64,000 bases of DNA from Hymenolepis diminuta (Eukaryota; Platyhelminthes; Cestoda; Cyclophyllidea; Hymenolepididae). Below the pieces are notes generated by a model. It was not told where the DNA came from. It saw only the letters and a list, made by a program, of their open reading frames with translations, and searched no databases. Below, piece by piece: positions 25,198 through 36,800 of the stretch (its first letter is position 1; the number at the start of each line of letters is the position of its first letter). The stretch spans positions 636,514 through 700,513 of the forward strand of contig CAADRB010000043.1 in the NCBI GenBank assembly GCA_900708905.1, in the 5' to 3' direction. The position numbers and the translations under genes are program-made.

Positions 25198-28100
25198 TTT
25201 TCGAGTATCACAATTAATAAGACAATCCTAAGATGACGTTGGAGTTAGTTGTGTAGGCCCCGGCATGCAGACAAGTACGTAAGTGATTCACACTGGCATC
25301 ATCTTGGCCGCAAAACAAACCAATCAAGAGATTCCAGACGACTAACCAACTGGGACCGAATGCCTGACCAATCAGAATTTGGCAAATAATCAGATTCAAC
25401 CAATTGGTGGAAATAGTGGATTAGGTGTAGGAAAAATACTGTTTCAAAATGTTAGCACCGCTTGTTCTGCCTAATAGGAGTCGATACTAAGTTACTAATC
25501 AAAGAGGGTTCTGTACATATAAAATTCTTGCAATATTTGCATTTATATATTATTTGGAAGTTAAATTTAATTAAGGGAAATGTGTTTTTGCCAACCTCGT
25601 ACCGTTGATATTATTTACTGTTTTACTTTGAATTATCTTCTTATTCACTCAATTCGTAATTTATATTTTTAGGACTGGAATCTAAATTTTAATATTTTTC
25701 CTCTGTTTCCATCCATCTTCTAGGTATCTGTCAATATTAGGAAAACACATCTCTCTACCTATACGACATCTTCGATATAACTTAAAAGTAACAATGCTGA
25801 CCAAATGAGCTTCAAATTAAAAAGCATTAATAGATAGTAATTCGCATACATTATAAGCTTGGTCCTTTTGAAAATTGCAGTTTATATTCACATTTACCTT
25901 CTTAACAGTCATGACTGCTGAACAGACTTATCAGCCAGTGACCAGTGGCTGGCTGGTCACTACCGTATGCTACCGTATATAAATTTATTTTACTTCTTAA
26001 AATACTGCAGAAAGCCGAAAATTTTCTCCTTATATTTTTCTCTTTTATTATTTAACAACAAAACCAAGATTTCGATGTTAAGTCGATTTTATCGTCCTAT
26101 TTATATGCTAATTAAGCCCAGGTTACTCCGTTTGGTCCCATTAAATAGCAAAATTTGTAGGCTAGAATGATCTGAAAACTTGACAGAAGGGTTTTTAAGG
26201 TTGACGCACGTCTGAAAAAAGGAGCGCCAGGATCTTGGAGCAGTAATCAGACAAATAAATTATCGACTATGGAAACTATGAGACCTTACCTCAACCACAT
26301 TTCTGCATACCAAAATTCTATACACATTAAATGCATATTACCACTCTATCACAAACAAAATTGAGTTAGTTTCCGGTTTTTCAATGCAGATTATTTAGAG
26401 TTGTATCAACAGAAAGATCACTTCATTTTTGATGTCGTAGAAAAACAATATGCAGTTACCACGTTGTTTACTTCTCTGTTTCTGTTTGCTTAATCCCTGC
26501 CCATTCAGCTATTCCTCTTCCACTTGGCATTAAGATTACTTCAACATTCTTATTTAAAACGTTTCATCTGCAGTTTCTTCATTTTAAGATTGTCTGAAAT
26601 TTCACTATGAGATTACTTCAACTGTGTTCCTTTAATTACAATTATAGAGTATAACGAATATTGCTGTTGTTAAAAAGCTAACACTGTTCAAAAGTGACTG
26701 CACCTCGTTAACAAATTCCATCGATTGTAGTAGACCACCGTGAGGAGGTGTGATTACACAATCACGAAAGTATTCTACAAATTAAGTATTTTCTCATGTT
26801 TTTCAATTCAACAGTTGATTATTAAGTCTTAAATGGAGTTTCAAAATGTCATTGGTAACAGCTAGGTGTAAAATCAATTGTTAAGGGTTAATTATGTAAC
26901 TAAAATAAGAATATCAGACAGCCTGTAGATCACCCTAGTAGCGAATTGTTCATTCCGAATCAAAGCATAGGTAGACCTTGAGTCATGATTTTCGGCGTTC
27001 TACCATGATCATAATACCTCGTTGTTTTTTTCTTTTTTCCATATACTCAGAACACCGTTCAAACCCATCCGTACATGTGGCTCTGCACATAAATCTGTCT
27101 CCTCCATTCCGTCTGTCTGTCTACTAGTGGATCCATTTTAAGAAAAATGACACCAAAAGATGAAACGAATAATAATATTATGTCTAGACGAGTTCTGTAA
27201 ATCTAAATAATGTGTGTACAAACGAACTATAGACAACTTATGCAGATGAAACATCTAAATCAACAATGGAAACGAATTTAAAGAAATCAATCTATAGATG
27301 TTTATTGTCGCAATTCCAAATCGCACAACGAGGACATCGGTGACAAACAGTTTGAATATGTCAAATCAAAACAATGGTTTTGTTATCATTAAGCGGCCAA
27401 ACCCTTAATAGGCAAAATCGAATCAGAGGCGTTACCCTCATAAAATTGGCCTAGAGAGAGATTCGCAAACGCACGTGCTTGTAGATTTAAGATCCACCAC
27501 CATTACCACCTTTCTATATAAACATTTCATCAGCTTCAAATTGTCACCTTAAAGTCTACACTGACCTGAATTTAATATCCCCACTCCAGCGTATGGCCGC
27601 CAGGTTTAACATCCAGGTGTCTAAAAATGCGTCAAATCATTAACTAGACCGATACTTCTTTGTGGTGTAGTGGATTCTACAAACAAATGTCGTTTTAAGT
27701 TATGACAAGCCTAAGAAGAGATAATAAAATGAAGTGGCAAAACATCCTGATCAAACAATACCGGTCAGTAAGCGTTGAGCCTCGTAAACAAGCCTTTGCT
27801 GCAATTCGGGGAACGAATCGGGAAATTTGAATCTTGGAATGCGAACTGCCCGGTTGGTAAGTATTGTACAACTCAGAAATAAGACTCTTTGATATTTTGA
27901 CGTTACTCTCTGTATCTGGGCATCTCTCTCTGTATCTTTTTGATCCCCTTCCCTATATCATTTGTTGGGCTTACTGTTATTCGATGTCAGTTGCTTGACC
28001 AAGTTAAATATTGTATTAACTAATTATTATTAGGTTGTTTTGGGTACTAATGACTAATAATAAAAGTAACAGACTTACTAATTGGATAAAAAATCGTTCT

Positions 28101-28529
28101 CATAAATATGGAAAACTACCCAAAAATAGAGTAAATTGGAGTCTTCCTATGTTATTGCTCACAGATGGGCAAAACGCTTAGATGGGAAAACATCTGGATG
28201 TAAAAAAGTATGGGTTGAGAGGAGAGAATCGGGTGGAAGTTAAGGAGAAAGTCAGAATATCAAAAGAGGGATTCTTCACTTGATTTTCCTATTCAGGTTG
28301 CATAGTTTTTACTGAATCATAACATTTCAATATTTTGCTTTTTAAAACTCAATACATGGGTGGTAATTACAAATATAACAAGAGCAAAAATTTGCACTCA
28401 AAGCGAACTGCAACATAATTTTATTATTGAAAACAAACTGAGGAAACTTTTGCACTGTTTACAGAAAATGGCCGACAAAGTACATCCGACTTATCAAGTT
28501 GCACATTTATAAATGATTATCGAATTGGA

Positions 28530-28680
28530 TATTGACAGGATAAGGTCAGGGGTCACGATTTCGACGCACACCATTGCGCACCCAATGAGCGGAGCAGGTA
28601 ACCGCATTAGTTAATTGTGGCCAATAAATGATGCTGCAGAACCAGATTTCTTCGACAGGAAAGCTCCCTGATGCTAGCCC
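28530..28680 (+). repeat. Dispersed repeat family A (SINE-like), copy 4
   Basis: CACCCAATGAGCGGAG, GGCCAATA and GATTTCTTCGACAGG occur in the order and spacing of CATCCAGTAGGCGGAG, GGCTAATA and AGTTTCTCACCAGAG in the 38970-39135 copy. A decayed B-box-like GATTTCGACGC precedes them. Confidence 0.45.
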
Positions 28681-30903
28681 ACTACCTAAGATGAGAGGTA
28701 TTATATCTGGGAGATAACAGATCTAACAAGCTTTGTTAGTTAGAATTTGACTTGCTCATGCAGATAAGAGATAGAAAAAAATGTCAGAAAGGAATAACAA
28801 TACTTGAATCCCGGTCTATTTATTCATTTTTTTAGTTAATCTAGTTCTAATAATCAAATGAAGCGTCAGTTCTTGCTTTATCCAATCCCTTAATAGTCAG
28901 TTTCCACTAATCTGGATAATGGAATTGACGAAAATCATTTATGTCTTAAAATCTACCCAAGGTCATGCACTGCCAATAGTCTCCTTTCAGCTATGCAAAC
29001 AGATACTTGTTGCATTCTCTCTATCCTTAGTTTATATCCGCATCTTTTAATAGACACAGAAAATTTATGCTCTAGTAATACCACTTTGTTTATTAAAATT
29101 AAGCATTTTAATAAGTTAATCTATTTATACCCACGGAACATTTAAGGGTCGATAAAAGTATAATATGAGAAAATGGAAAACTTACTGATACGAAGTGATG
29201 AAGTTCAACTTATTTTATCTGTGGATATCGATTCATCTAAGCTGCAATAGAATTCTCGATGTTGATGGGAGCAAAATGAATGCAGACAGTGCTCAATTCG
29301 GTAGTCGGACTGAAGACATCGCTATAGTGATTGACTCTTATATTACCAATCATTTACTGATTTGTATTCGTTTTCCCATTTTATTTATTTTAGGAAGTCT
29401 AATCGAATATTTTCTGTGTACTCAAAAGGGACTCACAATTATCGATCATTGGATTCCCACACTTGGATAAAACACCTGTGAAGAACTTATTTCTGCAATT
29501 ATTGGCTAACCAGGCAGCCAATCATTTATCACATATCTAATTCCAAATATATTTTCTTCTTAAAAAACCGTTGTTTGAACTGAAAGTTTTCTCCCTTCCA
29601 CTTTCTAAGGTCTAAGTAGTGTGCAGTTTTACAAAGAGAAACTGAGTCGCTATAAGAATTTATAAATGTAGTTCCCCGTGAATAAAAACCAGAGTATTCA
29701 AATTCCTCATATTCAATCACTTCCTCACCAAGCATCAATCTCGTCCTCCCTTTTATTGCCTCGAGTCTGGACAGTTATGGGTGATAAGGCCAAATTTTTA
29801 CTAATTATGACAGAAAATCAGATGTTTCTTAGAATTTGGTGGAGAACTTAAATGAATAATTAAATTGTACTTTATAAAAATAGTTCACACAAATTAGTGG
29901 GTTTGGATTGGGGAAAAGGTAAGGAAAATTTGGTTGATAGAATTTGGAATTATCACTAGTTCAGTTCTCCACTAAGATTTGGAGAAAATGTACTGGTATT
30001 TCTTATTTTTTCCTTAACTGCATCCATCAGGAGTGAATATTCGTATTGATAAAAGTTGTATATTCGTCTTTTATTTTATTAAAAGCTTTGAGAACTAGAA
30101 CATTTGAGGCCATTGAAGTTAGTTTAATTCATAGTCTGACGATCTCTCCAATAACGAATGAGCATTAATTTCTTTTTCACGACCATTTAGCCTATTTGCA
30201 TTCTGTTGATCATGCGCGAATTTCTCTGAGACTGGATTCCAGAACTCGGGAAGGTCGATTATACTTTGTCAGAGTTTTCAGCCATCATATATTTGTCTGA
30301 TATTTGTATGATTAGTAGTAAAACAGAGCCACATAAACAAAATTTAATTTATTCCCATTTTAAAGCCATCATATGTTTTAATATTTGAAATGTATCTTAT
30401 TTCAGCTAGTGATTCAATAGGAATGATTCAGTGATTCAAATCGTCAACTTTCTTTCGCTACTGAATACTCTGTACGAGCAAATAGCATTAATCTCCTAAT
30501 CGGGTCCGGACACTAAGCCTTTGCTTTTTAGTGAAAAGAACAATATAGTGTTTCACAACTCTGATGTTTAAAAAGAACAACAAAAAGACATACTGCTCTC
30601 TGTTAAGATGCAAATTAATCATCATGAGTGACTTTTATTACGTAGTGAATGTGTATGACTGACCGGTCAAGCAGATGCAAGTTCGCACACGCAAATCGGA
30701 TGAATGATTTTGATGCGATGCCGTGTCTTCACCAGACAGTGATCATGAAATTAGCGTTGTTTCCAGATACTTCGACCCAAGCAAGTGGCACTCTATTGAG
30801 TGCCTGAGAAGTAATTCCTTATTTTCAGAATCAAGTAATTTAATTGTGGAAAGGGACATAATTAGTATACCCTGAGATCTTAATTGGAAATCGAATTGTG
30901 CAC

Positions 30904-30928
30904 AAAAAAAAAATTATATATATATATA
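30904..30928. repeat. A-run followed by TA microsatellite
   Basis: About ten A residues run straight into a TA dinucleotide repeat of roughly seven units. No repeat family was recognised immediately 5' of it, so I treat it as simple sequence. Confidence 0.7.
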
Positions 30929-31479
30929 ACGCGTATAGCATTACTTCGAAATTTCAACCGGTGATGTAGTTCAGAGAATAACTAAAACTAAAGCGTTTCA
31001 CTTTAGTAGAAGTTTCAAGCATGCTGTCTAATCAATTAATATATCGAGGACGAATTTTTCAAAGACGAACCTGTGTAGACCTGTCTGAATTTTTGAGGTC
31101 GAAACGGTCACGTCTTGTCATGAATTAGGTAAACACTTGTCAGTCAGCGTTCCTCGGAATATAAGATGGATTAATTGAAAGTAAATCCTAGAAATGAAAC
31201 ATTTTAAAACTACAGTGAGGAAGATATACTTTGGAAATCAGAAGTTTGCACCAAACAGAATTGTTTGAGTCCAAACGAACATAAATTATCGACAGATGGA
31301 GAGATAGGGCGAGAATGTACAAAGAGAGTAGTGATATCAACTGTCCAGGTGTTTTTTTCGCTTAATTATTCGACTACAAGGACTAATTATTGGTTGGCAA
31401 TTGGGAAATAATTGACTGCATAAATTGCAAGCCACAAACACGTTGTTAATGAAGGATTGGGAGTAGACTCACAATCTTT

Positions 31480-31710
31480 CTAGTCTAAACGGATGCATCC
31501 GCTTGCACACAAAGTGGATCAATGGGAGAGTCATCATGCTACGTACTCGTTTTCGGATCGCATACTGTTTGCGAGTGTGGCCGTCGAAGCAAGATGGTCA
31601 ACTCCTTTCGCCCTTCATATTTCGTGGTCCATATTTCTATCCTTCATAAATCTTGCATATTTCATGCTTTTGACATTTATTAGGCCTATTTTTATAATAT
31701 GCATTAGTAA
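31480..31710 (+). repeat. Dispersed repeat family C, copy 3
   Basis: AAGCAAGATGGTC, CTTTCGCCCTTC and CTTCATAAATCT recur in the order of AGGCAAGATGGTC, CCTCACCCTTC and CTTCCATAAATCT in the copy at 39950-40215. The 83-codon open frame inside (31493-31744) has no recognisable domain, and I take it as incidental. Confidence 0.45.
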
Positions 31711-33780
31711 AGATCAATGCAGACTACGCCTCCACAAAATATAAATCCTAGACTTTATCAGGGTATGTCAGTATTAGCTTCTCACCGAAATTTAATTATG
31801 GCTACGATTGCTCAGACGCAACAGTATGAAGGTGGAAAATCTTTAATTCCCTCAATGAGACATTTATTATGAAAATAAATTCTCTACTTATAAATTTATA
31901 TAAGCAGGAAATGATTGGCTGCTGCTTAGCCACAAATAAATAAGCACGAGCATAGTTAATTAAGGGCACGATGTACGAAGCTTATGAGCTCTGCTCAGGT
32001 TCACCAAAATAATTCAATTCTCTCATGAATCCACGTTTAGGAATGCACATTGCGAACAAATCGTCTCTATTCCTTTCGGTAGCAATAGGAAGTGCCAAAT
32101 TATGTGCTTTAACTATCACATCATATTAAAATGGCTTGTATTCACTTTGTCTTAAAACCGTACTTCTGGGGTTGATATATAAATTTAGGCTTCCTCGATT
32201 ATCTCGAAATACCCGTTTTGACTTTAGAACATCAAAACTGTAGACTTTCTAGACAAAATTTTGAAGCTTTAGTTTGTCGTCGCCTGTAATCAAACTTATT
32301 AGCCATATAAAACTTGTCCTGATTTCTAAGCCCATGAAAAAGAGTTTTCTGATATTCGATTTCTATCTCCCCAATTCTACGAAAAATTATTAGGACCCAA
32401 AGCAAGAGTAGGCGAATAAACAAAGCATCTACACCCTAACTTATATTCAGGTTTAGCACAAAAAGCTGTGTTTTGAGGGTCTATTTCCAATAGTTTTAGC
32501 AAAATTCGGGTGACCACCGAAAGTACAATGAGTGAAATTGATAAAACAGATGCATAGAAAGTGAAAAACTAAGCAAGTAAACTGTTGCTGGCCATTACGA
32601 GTTTTCAACATCTGCTACATCAAAGAGAACGGTCTGTGGAATTTAACCATTAAATTTCGAAAATAAATAAATACGAGTTAGTTAAACTTATCATTCTCGT
32701 TCAGATTGGCCATCATCTTTTCCTTCTTCTCATAAAAAATCGATAAGACTTCACTAGTCTGGCAACATGCTGTGAAAGCCATCTCAGCTAATATTCTATT
32801 TTGCCAGACTCAAAAAAAGAAATATTCCTGCGACACACCAGGTTTTCTCGCTGATTTAGATCGGTTCAGGTTGAATGAAGCAGACACGAAAATTTTCTGT
32901 GTAAATTGTACTGTCTGAAAACCTATTTCCACAATTACAAAGACAAAAATCAAATCAATGAGTAGGTCTTCACAGAGAAGATGATGTACTGGACAAAATG
33001 CTATTGGAGTCCCATATACTAAAAATTAATAACTCCAAACCTGAATTCACAAAGAGTTATTTAAGACAAGTGTTTGGCAAGAAAAAAGCGAACTTTAAAT
33101 GATGCATCCCACAGAGAAATCTATATATCGCATAATTGGATATTAACGAGAACTGAAGGGTGCGCGTAAATGAGAACTTGTGTGTGTGGGCGCTTAGTGT
33201 TACCGACTCCTTGAAAATAAGATGTAAAGACATTGGCAAGTTGATTACCACAAATCAAAAAAAATGATCCGTCAATTAACAGATTCCTTTGTTCAATAAC
33301 TGGATACTACATGAATTATAGGGAAAATGGACGGTTGCGAAGCCACCTAGGAGCTTGTCATCCGGATTTTCCGCATAAATTAGATGAAAAGAAGGAACAA
33401 GCTTAATTGAACACCAATTTGAAAAGGGAATTGACGTGATAATGGTAGAGCTCAAATTAAGTAGGGTTCTCTTGATTTCTTAACCCCTCTCCTACTGCCT
33501 AAAGTTCCCTTTTTAAAGTGAAAACACTCCCTCTTAGTGAATTTATTCTTCACATACATTTAAAAATTTACATGTAATTAAAAGTCATAACAGTTCGTTG
33601 GCCCTATTAATACTTATTCAAAAGTCATTCCAGGAAAAGATATCCGTAATGTAATAATGTACGATTATACTAATGCTGAAGAGGAAATCTAAAGGGAATT
33701 GGTAGTTAAATCCATTCTGGTTCTATCAGTACGAATACAAAAACCAGGCCCTACAAAATTCAAATAAGCATAATCAGTTC

Positions 33781-33786
33781 TTTATT
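33781..33786 (-). terminator. Poly(A) signal AATAAA of the LETMD1-like gene
   Basis: A canonical AATAAA lies on the minus strand 63 bases past the stop codon at 33849. It is the only canonical signal close to that stop and supports ending the gene there. Confidence 0.6.
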
Positions 33787-33848
33787 AACTAAAAAATTTA
33801 CAAAAAAATATATAAGTTTGATGGACATAGATGATGGCTTTCAAACAA

Positions 33849-36800
33849 TCAAAGATATTTCTTGTAATTCAGGAAGAATGGCAGATGCAGACGATAACTA
33901 TGACTCGTGTCTAAATAATAAAACAAAATTAATCCCAAATAGGCACATACCACTGGCTTTGATGCTCAATTCAACCCAATTTCGGAGGTGCGATAATAAA
34001 TGAGTATATCCAAGAGCAAAAGGACTGATTCCACGCGTGAGACAAAGCTGCAAAATTAGAATACTAATTAACCGCTACTTAATAACACTTAAGTAGTAAT
34101 ATCTATTTATGCTCACTTCTGTTACTTCTTCATGAGGAATGGGAATATTCTTTCGCAAATCATTCGCCACATCTCGATCTTCAGCGCAAATAATTCGAGC
34201 TAGCTGTTCCAATTTATTTAATCTTGCAGTGATATTGACTGGAGAGAGAATAGAGTCTAGGAAAGGATGTCGGTAGACCACGGATCCAGGAAGAGGTTTT
34301 CGGTAGGACACTAGGCCATGGAGTCCACAAAGGAAAGTCTAGAAGGAAAAAAACATAAAATAGAATAAATATAATTAAAGCGTATAAACAAAGAGTAGAA
34401 CTATTATGTGTTCAATAAAATCAGGTTAGAAATAGGGAATTATACCGATTATGTTTACAAAAACAAACTACTGAATAGATGCCAAGTGCTTACTAAGTAT
34501 CCGCGACATGTCCCAAAAATGTGGGAAAAAATAAATATTAGCGTATAAATCAGGAAAAAACACTTTGCGACGCTTATCTCGATAGGATGCTGAAATACTT
34601 CATGTTGGATAAAAAATGCCCGTGATTTATGAGTCCCAAAATGAGCGTTGGAAAACACTACACTTTAACGAAGGATCAGTTATAGCACGGCTATTTAAAA
34701 AACACTAATCAGGATGCTACAGAATTTAAAAAAAGCAAGCCATGCATATACAGAGGAGCCAAAGATACTGCAACGTGCACATGCTGCACACATAACTCCA
34801 AATTGTCTATTGCTTATCGATGAACAAAGGACGCAAAATCTGTCAACTTCCTTACCGTACCTCAATAGCCACCAATTAGTGCGACCCCTCTTTATCCACT
34901 CACTCAGTACTGATGCCCATTCGATTCCTGATTCCTCCCTCCACTCCTTCCTCCTTTCTTCTCTCACTCATTTCGATTTACCTAATATGCTTGTTGCCCT
35001 ACTTAACTCTTGGAAAAAGTTGTCGTATCCTGTTAACCTTTAAGAGGAACATAAAGATAGATCTACGATTAAAACTTGGACTGACTCTTTGAGTAGCCTT
35101 AGTGTCGGAATTAGTGCTATTATAAAACCTCCAAACAGGAACTTACAACATGATGGTGATCCAGTGCATTAAGATTGAGTGGTCCATCAAAAAGAGCAAT
35201 TAGATCTGTTAAATCATTTGTAGGAGGAATTTGATTTATTGCAAGCTGAAAGAAAGAAATTATTTTATATTTAAATGGTCTAATTACTAACACATTATTA
35301 GATCAAGAGATTGAAGGATGAATCTTTCTTCTCCGTAATATTTATCTTACATACTCTCCAATCATCACCAAATTTGATTATCTCATCTTTATAGTAATGT
35401 CTGTAAACTTTTAACCTTTCTCCACAGACAAACATCGTGTGTCCTCAACTGACCTATTTCTCATCGATCGGAAAAGGTAAGCATACCTCGGACGATAGTA
35501 GCAGACACTGTTTAGTTGGCCCTGCTATTAACCAGTCGTGCCTCCACTGGTCCTTCCTTTTCCTACACACACACACACAACACACACACACAGGGGACCC
35601 TAGCTCGTCAAACGCATCTCCCGTTGCTCAATCNNNNNNNNNNNNNNNNNNNNNNNNNNNNNNNNNNNNNNNNNNNNNNNNNNTCAAACGCATCTCCCGT
35701 TGCTCAATCCTTCTCCTCCAATTCTCTATTTTCCCTTAAGACTCTGCACTGAGCCTTGTTCAATACAACCTGGTCAACGCAAACCTTGGTGTTCTTTTTC
35801 TTTCATTTACTGTTAGCCATCTGCCACTACAAACTGGTGACTCTGTAAAGGACCGCCACAAGATTTAGGAAAACTAAAAATAGAATAAAAAAGGTCAAAA
35901 AAGAAACAAAACCATGCAATATATTCCATAAATGGATCCGAAACAATCTGAGTTGCATAGAAAAGTGGATAATTTGTAAAAGCTTACTAACACAAGGCAA
36001 TGGCTGATTTATTGCTATCTAACTTTTTCTCATAACGCTGGATAAGCCAGTCAAGGAATTAGGTTAAGAACTCAAAATAATTAGTTTTAATTTACTAGTG
36101 CTATCACAGAGATGAGAAGAGAAAAAGAACCTTGATATACAAGCTACAGTAGATACACTTAAGTTAGCACGACAAGGACTAGTCATATCCCCTATCAGAC
36201 AGCCGGAATTTTCGCCTGCGAAGATATTCAATGCAGGTGGTTGAAATCGCGAGATAGTAGAAATTAGTTGTCATCATTAAGGTAATAGCCGCTATTAAAC
36301 AAAGTAGGTAATATGGCAGGTCATCAAAATATTATCGTAACTAATGACCAACTGTTACCCCAAAACCGCATTGGTTCTAGCGACTCGTAACTCAATTAAG
36401 GCCTCCTCTTCACTTTTGTAAAATAAGGCTCTTCTATGCTTAGAAAGTCCGTTTACAGCCACTATGATATATCTGCCAACTAGTTATCGATAGGCTACAT
36501 TTGACTCAGAGTCTGAGAGATAAGACAGGATGCAGTTATACCTAGACACTTCATTAATTAAAAAAACTTTATGAATGCAAGCCGTCAGAAACGATGTGCG
36601 TCCACATATTAATAAGGGTGATGGACGACTTAAAGGCAAACTGTGAGAATTGAGCAACATTGTAGTTTCGGACTTTGTTTTGTCGGCTTCCTCACAAAGA
36701 AGGTACATTTTGGACATAAAATGGATTAAGATTGACCGGCAATATAGCAGTGAGGACATCCCATTTCCCTATATACGTATTGAAGAACAATAAGAAAATA

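Larger units (their letters stand above)
25198..33780. other. Intergenic stretch with no supported gene
   Basis: This lies between the start of the fibrillin-like gene and the 3' end of the LETMD1-like gene. No open frame shows family motifs; the longest (29195-29470 plus, 91 codons) reads as AT-rich hydrophobic residues without domain structure. Family A and C repeats lie near 28530-28680 and 31480-31710, and an A-run/TA-repeat at 30904-30928. The promoter of the fibrillin-like gene should be near 25200-25400, but I see no clear TATA box. Confidence 0.5.

Noticed and set aside
29195..29470. 91-codon plus-strand open frame with a hydrophobic start resembling a signal peptide
   Set aside because: No domain, no splice context and AT-rich composition like the surrounding intergenic DNA. 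A small unknown secreted protein cannot be fully excluded.
34695..34967. 90-codon minus-strand open frame between LETMD1 exons 3 and 4
   Set aside because: It coincides with a family B repeat and does not fit the LETMD1 order. Exons 3 and 4 join in frame without it.
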